This document shows positions 30,910 through 41,665 of a stretch of 64,000 bases of DNA, in pieces (the stretch's first letter is position 1; every line of letters starts with the position of its first letter). The notes beneath the pieces are model-generated. The model had not been told where the DNA came from, searched no databases, and worked only from the letters and a program-made list of their open reading frames with translations. A program made the translations under genes and the position numbers. This stretch comes from Pseudo-nitzschia pungens (Eukaryota; Bacillariophyta; Bacillariophyceae; Bacillariales; Bacillariaceae), in assembly GCA_037355855.1 (NCBI GenBank), contig CM074758.1, positions 4,189,001 to 4,253,000 on the forward strand. Reading direction: 5' to 3'.

Positions 30910-33013
30910 ACAATTTGCGCATCGCGCATTTTGTCCGACGTTCCGATGTTCCAGTACTAAAAATACGTAGATTTCTACACAACTTTACCATGCGATATCT
31001 CGCTCCCTTTTACACCACCAATCACAACCCCAGGACCTACATGTATTAACCAAGACCTGCGCTCTTTGTTTCTGCTATTGGTTCAGTTGCTGGCTGCTTC
31101 TTTTGGTTGATTTGGTTGCCAATTCACCACTCGGCCGATCGATCGAGCAGCAGCAACAACCAAAACAAAACCGACACATAATTTTCTACAGCACTTCCAG
31201 TACAGATTCTACCGTACAGCAAAACCGACAACAACGTTGTATTTCTGCTTCGATCTGTTTCCCAGCTCCATTCCAAGGCCCTTAAGTATATCTTATACTT
31301 AATGCTCTACACTGTTTCCAAGCTGCTTAAGTGATTCTCACTTAATGTTCTTCCACTGTAGGAATATTTCTACACGAAATTCCAGATGTCATCTGTTTTC
31401 AAGTCTACTGCCCTGCTGGACCATATGTGTTTTCGCTTATGGTCCTACTGTTTTATGACCCAAGCCCCAAAGCCGCTAAGTACAGTTTGCTTAAGGCTCC
31501 ACCACCTACATATACCTCTCAGGTGTACAGTATAAATGTCATCTGTTTTCAAGTCTACTGCCCTGCTGGACCATATGTGTTTTCGCTTATGGTCCTACTA
31601 TTTTATGACCCAAGCCCCAAAGCCGCTAAGTACAGTTTGCTTAAGGCTCCACCACCTACATAACCCTCTCAGGTGTACAGAATAATTGTCATCTGTTTTC
31701 AAAACTACTGCCCTGCTGGATCATAAGTGTTTTCGCTTATGGTCCTACTGTTTCCTGACCCAAGCCCCAAAGCCGCTAAGTACAGTTCGCTTAAGGCTCT
31801 CCTACCTACATAACCCTCTCAGGTGCACACTTCAACTGTCATCTGTTATCAAGTCTATTGCCCTGCTGGACCATAAGTGTTTTCGCTTAAGGTCCTATTG
31901 TTTTTTGACCCAAGCCCCAAAGCCGCTAAGTACAGTTTGCTTAAGGCTCTCATACCTACATATACCCTCAGATGCATTCTTCAACTGTCATCTGTTTTCA
32001 AGTCTACTGCCCTGCTGGACCATAAGTGTTTTCGCTTAAGGTCCTACTGTTTTTCTGACCCAAGCCCCAAAGCCGCTAAGTACAGTAAAGTACAGTTCGC
32101 TTAAGGCTCCACCATCTACATATACCTCTCAGATGCACACTTCAACTGTCATCTGTTTTCCAGTCTACTGCCCTGCCGGACCATAAGTGATATTTCCTTA
32201 TGTCCACCTGTTTTTTGACCCAAGCCCCAAAGTCGCTAAGTATTCTTTACTTAATGCACCACCACCATTATATACCCCTCCAGTTCACAGTACAGCTGAG
32301 ACCTGTTTTCAAGCCTACAGCCCTGATGGTCCATAAGTGTTATCACTTAGAGCCCTTGTTTCCAAGCTACTACGGGAGAGCAAGTTCAAGTTCTAACAGA
32401 AGGCCAGCTGTTACGAATTTGAATTTGGTAGTAGGCTCCACTGCCTCTACGTGGCTACTACTAAGTTCGAACAGGAGGACAGCTGTTCCGAATTTGGTAG
32501 TAGGCTCTGCACTTTATGTACCATACAGTGGTAAGGAATGTGTTCGGGGCTGACTACTCGCATTACTGATGCTGCAGTCCAGCATTTAGAGAGGAGTTTT
32601 GCTTTTGTACGCTGACCACTTGCATTACTGATACTATGTATCTGAGGAAGGGTTTTGCTTGTGTCGGCTGACAACTAGCATTACTGATGCTTTACAGCAG
32701 CATTCCAGGGACAGTTTTGCTTGTGTCTTTCCCTTTCACGTTCTTGTTACCCCGTCTCCTGTACGCTTTGCAACAGCAGTGTCTGTTGTGCTCTGGACTG
32801 GTTTGTTTTTTTCCTGTTTCTTACCAAGGTTCGTTTGCAAAATAGCCGTATTTACAACCTGGGGCCTATTCCCCATGGTTGAGGCGGCGCGTCGTTCTAC
32901 GACTTGGGGTCCTGACTCTTCGATTGAGGCGACGATAAAGTCTGGTTACAGACTGAGTAGCTTTTAACCACCTTCGGTGGATTTTCCTACTTAAATAAGT
33001 ATATTATTATTAT
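30910..33013 (+). mobile_element. Complete 2.1-kb non-autonomous LINE-related element
   Basis: Exact 19-bp duplications bound it. The 5' end (acaatttgcgcatcgcgcat) and following ~100 bp match the 5' end of the autonomous LINE. Six roughly 150-bp repeats follow (tgtcat landmarks at 31387, 31537, 31687, 31837, 31986, 32147), then a unique stretch, the two 3' stem-loops and a tattattatt tail. There is no ORF of note. It therefore looks like a deletion derivative or partner that uses LINE proteins in trans. Confidence 0.88.
31387..32290 (+). repeat. 150-bp repeats of the complete short element
   Basis: Six units, spaced 150, 150, 150, 149 and 161 bp, have the same hairpin-bearing core as at 485-1235. 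The unit at 31837-31985 and its neighbours show single arm mismatches; others pair fully. Confidence 0.85.
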
Positions 33014-33032
33014 TATTTGCAGTCAGGGGAAT
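33014..33032. repeat. TSD of short LINE-related element, right copy
   Basis: Exact copy of 30891-30909, directly after the TTA tail. Confidence 0.93.
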
Positions 33033-33804
33033 GGAAGAGCCTTGCCTCTTGTCGATCAATGTTGTAGTTGCCAAACTCCTGTAGTTTGATGTTCTTCATG
33101 ATGATATACTCTGTTGTATCAAAACTTCCATTCGCTGTGGTGGTTAGGACTTGGTGCTTGCTTCTGATTGGTATTGTGCCAAATGGTAGTGCTCGTTTGT
33201 TAATTAAAGTTCCGGAGGATCCACTATCTAGTAGTGCTAGTAGTGGTCTTGATTTGAGAGGGATGCCTTGTATGTACTGTACTGTGGTTAGAACAATAGG
33301 AGCCACGTTGCTCTTATTGGATGCCTGTTCTACTGGATTTCCAGTAGTCGACAGCAGTTTCAAATAATTTTGCTCCAGCACACCTCCTTCGGTGTAGTCT
33401 TTGGAGTTTCCGGGATTGCAATAGAGATTTTTTGTTGCACCGGTAGACCAGTTCCTTGCCAGGGACAAGGTTGGTCCATTTGTTACTGCTGTCTTATTCG
33501 AATCGATAGTAATCGATAATGCGTCTGTACCCTTGGATCGATTCGGTATCCAATTCGAATCCGTGTCCGTATTGCTCTTTGCTGAGAATCGGACTGTTTT
33601 TGTTGTTGCTGCTGTTGCAGTCTTTGCTAAGCGCTCAACAGGACTCCATCCTGTAGGTTCCTTCCCCTCTTTTCCCGGGAGATCTCCTCCTTGCGTCATC
33701 CCAGTCAGCTGTGCTGTACTGGCATCCAGGGCCTGTGGCGCCGGAGGCAAGGTGATTGCTGGTTTTGGTGGACCCTTGGGTCTCTTGGAGGATTGCTTAT
33801 GCAA
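33033..33804 (-). pseudogene. Ty3/gypsy #1 pol start: protease
   Basis: The frame continues from gag after an in-frame TGA (33805-33807). It has a Pro-rich linker (GPPKPAITLPPAPQALD), then the aspartic protease motif LLALLDSGSSGTLINKRALP and the sequence up to LFHSPDCK, where the short element is inserted. The rest of the domain is at 30907 and below. The protease would cleave Gag-Pol. Confidence 0.87.
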
Positions 33805-34842
33805 TCATGGGAGCCAAACAAGCTCACCATCGATGCTTCTTTTGGTTCGACCGCCATGTTCTTCATGGTAGGATTCCATTGCTGCCTTCATGTGGGCTTG
33901 GAATGATTCATTGCTGCCAGGGGTCTCGTGGCATTGAGAATAGAAGGTTTTGGTGTTAGAACTGTTGTGATTGTTCTTGTTGCCGGAGCCCTTGTTCTAA
34001 TTCTTGGAGAACTTGTTCTTCGGGCATTCTGACCAATCATGGTTGTGTCCCTGGATCCGACAGGGGTTGGATTTCTTCTTGTTTTTGTTCTGATTAGACT
34101 TGCTGGTTGGACCGGAGCGTTTTCGATTGTTGGAATTGTTCAAGCGTCTTCCACTATTCTTGGTGTTATTCTTTTGTTTGCTGAGGCGATCGAGACTGCT
34201 CATGTGGTCCACAATAAACTGAGAAGTAGTTTCCAGAGTGAGCTTTAGGTGGATTCGAACATAATCTTTGATCCAGCTGTTTGGGTAGCTGTGGAGGAGG
34301 ATTGTTAGAGTTTGTAAGTGGTCCAGATTGGATGCGAATCCATGTAGTTTGGCTGAGTACTTGATTAAGGTCATGATCCGATCGGTGTGATCCTTGCAGG
34401 TGGATTTGATCTTCTTCTTGCAGGCACTGCTGCGTAAATAGACATGCATGATGTCTCTAGCGTCTTCTGCGTTGCAGTACAACTTGATGAAGGCTTGAAA
34501 GGCTGAGGTGTATCCCTCCTTTGTGAGTTGATATACTCGTTGATTATTGGCACGAGTTGCTCTTGTTAGTGTCCTCCATTTGGTCTGTGCATCGACGCAT
34601 AGGCATCGACCGAAGTATCGAATGAGGGTGGCGTCCGGAATGGAGATATCTTCTGCGGCGTTTAGGAAGGCTTCTTCAGTGTATAGGAGTTCTTCTAGTC
34701 CTCGCTTGTCGGTGAATAAAGGGACCTTGATGCTATCGGAATGATCTTCCTCGTCGTAGACAGAGAGGGTCACGAGCTTGGGTTTGGAGCTGTCAAAGGA
34801 GCTCTTGTATGCGACTGGTGGATCTCTGTAGATGCCTGCCAT
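33805..34842 (-). pseudogene. Ty3/gypsy #1 Gag (one nonsense codon)
   Basis: It begins at ATG 34842 (MAGIYRDPPVAYKSSFD) and parallels the Gag of element #2 throughout, including LIRYFGRCLCVDAQTKWR and the knuckle CRIQGHNHDWSEC. A TAG at 33997-33999 stands where element #2 has TAC (KNY), so this Gag is truncated to 281 residues. After that stop the frame stays open to the TGA at 33805-33807, which has the same surroundings (CCA TGA TTG CA) as in element #2. Confidence 0.88.
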
Positions 34843-34977
34843 TGTTGCTCGCGTCGATTGCTGCTTGCTGGAGATAAAGGTGCCTCTGTTGTTGAGGCTT
34901 TTGGTATTTTGATTTTCTTGAGAGTTCAGTACTGAATTCTACTACTGTTCCTATGTGAAAGCGGACAGTAATTACTG

Positions 34978-35297
34978 TGTAACACTCTAAGGTAGGAATT
35001 CGGAGTAGTATGTAAAATTGTGAATGCTTAGATACTTTACGAGATATTGTTATGCAAAATTGAGAATGGAGACATATAACATTTGGAGTCGTGAGCATAG
35101 CCACATTTTGGAATGCTCTGCCATAAATGTTGATTCATTGTCGGTTCCCACGATTAGGCATATATTCTATTCTGGGACTCGACTGTATTAATTAGAACAC
35201 ATATAAAAATGTATTCATGACTGAAGATATTCAATTCCCATGTGGGATTCGGTTAATTATTCAGTCGTAACCTACTAGTGTACGCTAGCATGTTACA
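34978..35297 (-). repeat. 5' LTR of gypsy #1 (320 bp)
   Basis: It starts tgtaacactctaagg and ends tagcatgttaca. Its outer thirds resemble the LTR of #2, but the middle is different (tagatactttacgagatatt, ccataaatgttgattcattg), so the two elements belong to different subfamilies. It abuts the plus-strand integrase remnant at 35298. Confidence 0.92.
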
Positions 35298-36162
35298 GCC
35301 ACCAAAGGAAGCGCCATTGTCCCCATTTTATGAAGTACACGTTGATCTCATCGGTCCTTGGAAGATTACAGCTCAGGGCAAGAACTACAACTTCAAAGCC
35401 CTAACCTGTATCGATCTGGTTACTAACCTCCTTGAAATCATCAGAATCAGGGACAAGTCTTCACAACATGTATCAGACCAATTCAAAAACTGCTGGCTTG
35501 CAAGATACCCAAGACCTATCCGGTGTGTCCATGACAATGGTGGTGAGTTCCTAGGAGCTGAATTTCAAACTACCCTCAAGCAGTATGGAATTAACTCAGT
35601 TCCTACAACAGTTAAGAACCCCCAGTCGAATGCTATATGCGAACGCGTCCATCACACAGTTGCTGATATCCTACAAGTCCTCGTACGTGTCAATCCTCCA
35701 CAAGCAAATACCAGAGCCAGTCAGCTCATGGATAATGCTCTTGTGACTTGCATGCATGCCTCCAGATGCGCTGTCAATGCTGCCTTACAGGCATCCCCTG
35801 GATCCCTTGTATTCAACCGGGATATGCTGATAGATCTACCACTAACTGCCAACCTATTGGCGCTGCAACAACTAAGACAGCAAGGCATTAACAAGGCTCT
35901 GCTCAGAGATAATGCCAAGCGCAAGGAACATACCTTTCAACCCAACGAGAAGGTATGGATGCAAGAACCAGATCCAGACAAGCTATAGCCTCGAAAGACA
36001 GGACCATTTACTATTGCCCAAGTCCATGACAATGGCACGGTTAAGATCCAAAAGACTCCATCGATCATTGAAACAGTCAACGTCCGGAAGCTAACCCCTT
36101 ATAAGGAACCAACAGACCAGTCCAACGCTTCAGACAGCTCAGTAATCCACTGGTCAGCTTAA
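35298..36162 (+). pseudogene. Ty3/gypsy #3 integrase remnant
   Basis: On the plus strand this encodes the integrase core (PPKEAPLSPFYEVHVDLIGPW, HDNGGEF, NPQSNAICERVH) and C-terminus, ending in HWSA at 36162. A TAG at 35986-35988 replaces a Gln codon. The N-terminal part of the element is missing where element #1 abuts it; it presumably continues to the left of the window on the far side of #1. Confidence 0.88.
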
Positions 36163-36192
36163 GTATCAGATTCATTCAATCATGAGGCACTA

Positions 36193-36531
36193 TTCGACGG
36201 GCTAGCGTAGCTAGCACAAGCCACGACTGAATAGTTGACTGAATCCCACATCATGGGAATCGAATATTATGCATGTATGGCAATCTACGTTCATGAATAC
36301 ATTATTATATGTGTTCTAATTATGATAGTCGAGTCCCAGAAGAAAATATATGCCTAATCGTGGGAATTGACAATGAATGAACATTTATGGCAGAGCATGC
36401 CAAAATGTGGCTATGCTCGCGACCTCAAATTTTATATGTCTCCATTCTTAATTCGCGTAACAATATTTCGTAAAGTATCTAAACATTCACAATTTTATAC
36501 CACTCCGCGATTTCTACTCTAGACCGTAACA
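36193..36531 (+). repeat. 3' LTR of gypsy #3 (diverged)
   Basis: The sequence resembles the reverse complement of the element #1 LTR, with many substitutions and small indels: acgactgaatag, gagtcccagaag, tggcagagcatgccaaaatg, and an end at ccgtaaca. The first bases (ttcgacggg) have lost the canonical tgtaaca, so it is older than #1 and #2. Confidence 0.8.
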
Positions 36532-38096
36532 CTGACAACTGCGTAGATGCCATCTGAATCCACATCATATCCATTCACAGCAGACGTCGGCTGTTTTAAA
36601 CCTTTCACATTGAGAAAACACAGCATTTGACAGGGGATTTCAGTGTTCTCATCCACTGAAAACATAGCCCAGTCAAACCATACACTGTTGACTTGGCCAG
36701 AATCAGACCTGTAGGATGGGTGACACCGAAACAGGTAATTGACACCATTTGCGGAATCCCATCTGTTGTGTTCGGTGAAACCCAAAATACTGGATGGGTC
36801 TTTCAGCAGAGGCAGGACCGAGTTGCAAACAAAATCTAGCATGACTGAAGAATGAAATGGTTTATTGTGGTTCCGTCGCCTGACCCATTTAATTGAACCT
36901 CTAGTTCCATCTGGAAAAATGGTGAAATGGGAGCCAGACTGGGAAGGCCGGGGGGATATGACTTTTCCATCCATGTAAAAAATGATGGGAACAAGGATTT
37001 CAGAATTTTCTTCTCTGCAGAGGGATCTCCAGGAATCGGACCACCATGATCCATGGTGCAACTCGGTGATGGGACAAGAATCAGTTCGAACCGGGCAATG
37101 CTCTGGTGACAAGGGGGTGTTGCTGTTGGGGAACGACAGATTTTCTTCCAACATTAAATCTGGATTCGACAGGAGGGAATACAAAGCATCCAAAAAAGGA
37201 CGAACATAGATTTGAGCAGGTTTGTTGTTGGGAAGCCAATTCACAATTTTGGGCTCAAATTTTGGTTCAGATGATATACCAAGATTTTTTTGGATTTCTT
37301 GAAAAATGGCATCACGTTTTCTTGTTGGTGTAACATTGAAATTGAAACCAGGACGATTGTTGCTGTCTTTCGCCCAATTGAAAATGGTTTGATAAGTCGA
37401 AAGAGGTAGCTTGTGTTGTGTTATGATGTTGAGGAGATTGATTTCGGCAATCAGTTTGGAACGGGGTGGGAACAAAGTGCGGTTCCTCAAGGCTTCCTCT
37501 CGTTCGTTTATGGAAATGGTGGAGCTTTTATTGGGTTCGGAATCGGAACTGTCATCACTGACATCACTGGCAGGATCGAAATTGTCAGTGGCATCAGCAT
37601 CGGAACAGATTGAGTTCATTTGTTCATTTTCAGCCATTTGTGATTCAATTGCCTGCCTGTCCATGGGTGGGATGAGTACATTTGCAATAACCTGACGGTT
37701 GAGTGAGGAGTGAATACTGGAATTTGTGGTTGTGGAGGTGTCATTTGGGGCAAGGGAAGGAGGGATTTGTGGTCCATTCTGTGTCATTGTCAGTCCATAC
37801 TGTGATGGTGTGTGTCGAACCGAACGAAGGGTAGTTTCTTCTTTCACCAAAGAAATGAAATCCATAAGATCGTTCTCGCGATAATAGGTATGGCAACCAC
37901 TATTGAAATAAAGATGCTTTGAGAGACCTGTAGATACATATCGATAGGTGAAATTGTAGCTCGATTCTTGTTTGTATCCCTTGAATGATTTTGATTTTCT
38001 TCTTCTTCCGGTGGCAGTGCAGTAGCAGCAATAGAATGTCTTGGGTATTCTGGGAGCATCGACAAAGTGCCTTGGGTTTGAGGAAGCTTTCGGCAT
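36532..38096 (-). pseudogene. Transposon-type protein, C-terminus cut by gypsy #3 LTR
   Basis: The open frame starts at ATG 38096 (MPKASSNPRHFVDAPRIPK); its stop at 36519 lies inside the LTR, so the true C-terminus is lost. Near the start a Cys/His cluster (FYCCYC, then KHLYFNSGCHTYY about 35 residues later) could bind zinc. A low-complexity, acidic middle follows. The C-terminal half has ELHHGSWWSDSW and EILVPIIFYMDGKVIS, then VCNSVLPLLKDPSSILG. An acidic lead-in followed by a VPIIFYxDG segment recalls Plavaka-type transposon proteins, but I cannot make a firm family call. Position next to other dead elements supports a mobile origin. Confidence 0.5.
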
Positions 38097-38690
38097 GGTG
38101 TGGTGCAGTGCGGGACAAAAAAAATTGTGTTTGATGATTATTTTTTTATGATGTGAAAGAGAGAGGCGGTAAGGTTACGGAGACACTGCTGCAAAAAGAG
38201 ATGTGAGTTTGAAAAAAGGGCATGTGACGTGACACCACTGTAAAAAGGAAAGGTGCCAGTTCTACTAGCCGAAGTGAGTAATTTTACTACCGTACGAAGT
38301 GATAAAAATAAAGTGATAAAAATAAAAAGTGGAATTTTGGTGTGACTGAAGTGAGTCTGATTAAAAATTATTTGGTTTAAAATTGAGTCAAATGTGTCAA
38401 ATGGAGTGAATTTGTGATGAGTGAGTGAATATCAGAGTCGGGATCGTATCATTTTTCTTGAAACATGGGGGGGTTGCGAAAAGCGAGCTGAAAAGGTTGC
38501 GAATAATGGAAAAAAGGTTGCGAATAAAAAAATTGGGTCGCGTTTCTGAGGAAATGGTCGCGTTTGGGTCGCAATGGGGTCGCAACGGTCGCAAACCAGG
38601 TTTCGGACGAGGGACCTGCAGTGGATTATGGGGCTTCAAATTGTTCACGAAACGCCCACACACAGCTAATTGCAACAGCAACGCTGGTAT
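38097..38690. other. Intergenic, AT-rich
   Basis: No gene is recognisable. It holds ggtaaggtta at 38168-38177, duplicated gtgataaaaataaa near 38299, and repeated 'gtcgcgtttgggtcgca'-like runs at 38540-38600. Confidence 0.5.
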
Positions 38691-39894
38691 GGACAGCGAA
38701 GAGTTTTGTAAGTATGTTCTAACAAGTCTTGTTCCGTTGTACCCAGACGTACAGCTAGCAAACGGTCTATGGGTCTTGTTAATTGTTGATTCCGGTCCTG
38801 GACGTCTTGATAAAAAGCTACTGCAGGAACTCAGTGTAAAAGGTGTGCTACTATTTCCGGGAGTACCGAACACAACTCACGTCACGCAAGTTACTAACTG
38901 GAGCTACAGTCCCTTCAAGACGGCCTATCGCAACAACAGGTCCAAACTACATGCAATCCGCTGTTTAGAACAGAAATCACTGTGAGCGAGTGACTATCCA
39001 ACGATGGTGTTCAGAAGACAAGAGACCAACAGGACAATTGGATTAGAGTCTGCGTTTGATGCGGCGTTTTCTCCGGCTCGATCGAGATCTTTTTGGGAGC
39101 TGGTTGGAATTAGTCCCTTCACAAGAAACTGTCTCAGAGATCGTAATGTCGTTCACGAGCTGATGATTTTACCAAATGGAGATATCGAAGAAACAAAGGA
39201 TCCAGCGACGGTTGAACTGTTGGAGCTCGAACGTCGAAACGCTGCGGCGGTCGAAACGCTGATCGATTTTGGATTTGACGGAGACGTATTTCGGAAGGAA
39301 GCACCACGGAATCGGCAACGAGTTACAAGATCCGAAGCTACTATGGCGCGCGCGATCCAAGATGCGATCGCAAAGGCAAATACGGCGGGAAAGAAGTACA
39401 TTGTTCTTGGTGGTAGGCCGTACAACTGTCACGATCAACACATTGCGGATGAAAGAGCGCGTCGCGAAAAAGAAATCGAAGCAATGAAATCCGCAAAGGC
39501 AGCGCTAATTCAGTCATGCAGCGGCAATTTTGTAAAGCTGCGGGTGAACAAAATGAAAAAAAATTATGAGTGGAAGCTTGGAAAAAAGCCTACAGGTCTA
39601 AAGAAAGAGGACATACTGACTGCAATAGTAGGAGTGAAGGATGATCCTCCAGTTGGTGCAGTAAAGTGGACTGAAGAGGATGACGCTGTACTGAAAAAAA
39701 TAGAACAAGAGGATATCACAATTAAAGACACAGTGGTTGCAAAGAAGATGGCTGAGCAGGTTAGAACAGCACTGATTAGTACAACAAGGGCTCTCACGAA
39801 CGAGAGGGTGGAAATTGTAAAGGCACACCTCTCCCCAGAGGAAATTGAAATGATGGAGGAGTCGCGAGCGCATTACCCTTGTGGGGAGTACTAG
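38690..39894 (+). pseudogene. DDE-superfamily transposase remnant with one in-frame stop
   Basis: The frame encodes GMDSEEFCKYVLTSLVPLYPD, VLLIVDSGPGR and LFPGVPNTTHVTQVTNW, which resemble the second Asp region and the PNTTH-type region of pogo/jerky (DDE_1) transposases. A TGA at 38983-38985 interrupts it; the same frame then continues to 39894 (FRRQETNRTIGLESAFDAAFS, SRSFWELVGISPFTRNCL). The tail is Lys/Glu-rich. The upstream start at 38425 reads low-complexity sequence and is probably not part of the protein. Family call is by motif only. Confidence 0.6.
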
Positions 39895-39937
39895 CGCGAG
39901 CGCATTACCCTTGTGGGGAGTACTAGCGCGAGCGCTT
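39863..39937 (+). repeat. 32-bp tandem duplication at the transposase stop
   Basis: cgcgagcgcattaccc and the next 16 bases (32 bp in all, ending at the tag stop) are at 39863-39894 and repeated at 39895-39926; a third partial copy follows. Confidence 0.85.
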
Positions 39938-40373
39938 GTAGTTAATGTTGTTAGTGGTTTAAAGTGATTTATTTGTTACAGAGAGACATGCCTTTGTTAT
40001 TGTTGCAAATAGAAGACCGGAGCAAAAAAAAGTGATCGAAATTTCGTCTCGGAGATTTCGAACCTCTATTTCGAACCTCTATCGGTAGGCTGTGACAGAA
40101 GGTTTGTTTTTAGTTTTTAGGTGTTGGGTGTGAAAGTCGTCTGCTAACGCACGTGTAGAAAAAGTACTGTGCTCTACGCTGTCACCATGACTTTAACCTC
40201 TAAACCCTTACCGTCCAAGACATCCGGTCACTCCTGGCCACCGAACGCACAAAGAATCAACTGCAACACTCGTCTTGGAATTGGACCTTCCCGCACACAG
40301 CACTCACAGCACAGCACAGATTCAACCCACGGATCTCCGATCGAACAATAACAACGAAATTAGCAACAGAAAC

Positions 40374-40718
40374 ATGGCGTCACTCGTAAAAATGGTGCGA
40401 TCCATGGCGCGAAACCAACAACAACAACAACAACGCGTCCTCCAACGCCTCTTTTGCAGCACCCCCGAGAGTGCCATGCCGATGAAGGCCGGAACCGCTC
40501 TCAAGAACCTGGCGATTTTCAAGGGCCAGGACGTTCCCGTCACGCTGGAACGATCCGAGTACCCCGAGTGGGTGAGCGATCTCGCCAAACCCCAGCCGAG
40601 TCTCGCGGCGCTGCGGAAAATCCCGAACGAAGAAGCCGATCTGGACCAGATCAAGCGGTACCTGAAGCTCACCCGGCGCCAGGCCGTTCGCCAACGGAAC
40701 GAGGAGTCGGCGTCCTAA
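40374..40718 (+). CDS. MRPL54: Mitochondrial large ribosomal subunit protein mL54
   Basis: A 114-residue protein starts at ATG 40374 (aacATGgcg; MASLVKMVRSMAR). The N-terminus is basic with a Gln run, consistent with a mitochondrial presequence. The core is LKNLAIFKGQDVPVTLERSEYPEWVSDLAKP, followed by LAALRKI and a basic helix DQIKRYLKLTRRQAVRQRN. This is the pattern of the MRP-L37/mL54 family (a short domain with a SEYPxW motif). An upstream ATG at 40275 would add a Ser/Thr/Asn-rich stretch that does not look like a presequence. The protein would act in the mitoribosome large subunit. It is the only host gene between transposon remnants. Confidence 0.82.
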   Translation: MASLVKMVRSMARNQQQQQQRVLQRLFCSTPESAMPMKAGTALKNLAIFKGQDVPVTLERSEYPEWVSDLAKPQPSLAALRKIPNEEADLDQIKRYLKLTRRQAVRQRNEESAS

Positions 40719-41665
40719 CTATATATATACATATACATAGAGAGACCAAAACCAACCAAATCCAATCCAATTCAATTCAATTCAATTCAATTCAATCCTA
40801 ACCAAACGAATCGAATCGAATCGAATCAACTTAGCGGTGGTTGGTGTTGGCATGGCATGGGCTTGGCAAGGCAAGGAATGGAATGGAATGGAACGGAACG
40901 GAACGGAGTTTGATCTCGTGGACGCCCCAGAAAAGGGGAACATAAAGCCGCAAGCTATTATTACTATTTGGACGAAGACGCGACGCTGTCTCGGGGACGA
41001 CCCGTGGACATTTTCTAGACGATTGGCGATTGGTATGAATATACTATTGGTGACACACGGTTCGTTTTCGGTTCGTGGAGGGTGGCAGCTCGATTCATTT
41101 ACTACTATTTGTCATTGATTATGATTCATTCGTTGACGTGCTTTCTCCACGACCGGATGTTCCGAAGGTTCGACCGAGGGACCCGCAACGTCGATCCAGG
41201 CTGTCGCATCGCATAAAAAATAATAGTGAAATTGCCGTTGAATAACTTACTCGTATTGTTCTGCGTCGTTCCCATCGAGATAACTCGAACTATTTTCGGT
41301 GCGTTCAACGAGTGCGTGTGCTTGTTATTGTTATTGTCGCTCTCCGTGAGTTGCAACACAATACCCGGTAAGGTTTACGGTATCTGTTCATTTTCGGAAT
41401 GGCACCAGCTCCGTCCTGCTCTTGTTTTCTCAATGACAACGTTGATGTTGTACCGTACGAAGTAATGTTACACGTAACTTACCTGCATAGTAGAATCTAT
41501 TGGACCTCGGGGGGTAATTAGTGGAGTTGTGAGTATTATCACCTCTGTCACAATGGAGCTCTTACTTCGCTAGAAGAGAGAGTGTGAGAGAGGGGGGAAA
41601 GTTAAAAACTGACTTTTCGCTGTTTTTAAATGTAGACCTGGTAGGATTTTGTGTACTAAAAGTTA
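40719..41665. other. Intergenic with pentanucleotide repeats
   Basis: No gene is seen. It holds aattc-type repeats (40765-40797), gaatc repeats (40809-40828), ggaat/ggaac repeats (40875-40910), and ggtaaggtt at 41366-41374. Confidence 0.6.

Larger units (their letters stand above)
8126..35297 (-). mobile_element. Ty3/gypsy element #1, split by later insertions
   Basis: The minus-strand LTR retrotransposon is reassembled from 34978-35297 (5' LTR), 33033-34977 (gag, protease), 29017-30909 (rest of protease, RT, RNase H), 8385-9675 (integrase) and 8126-8384 (3' LTR remnant). Continuity is shown by matching broken codons at each junction and by the TSDs tccat (9671-9675 and 29012-29016) and tatttgcagtcaggggaat (30891-30909 and 33014-33032). 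It is a pseudo-element: gag has an extra nonsense codon, pol has an 11-nt net deletion, and the two insertions interrupt pol. Confidence 0.85.
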
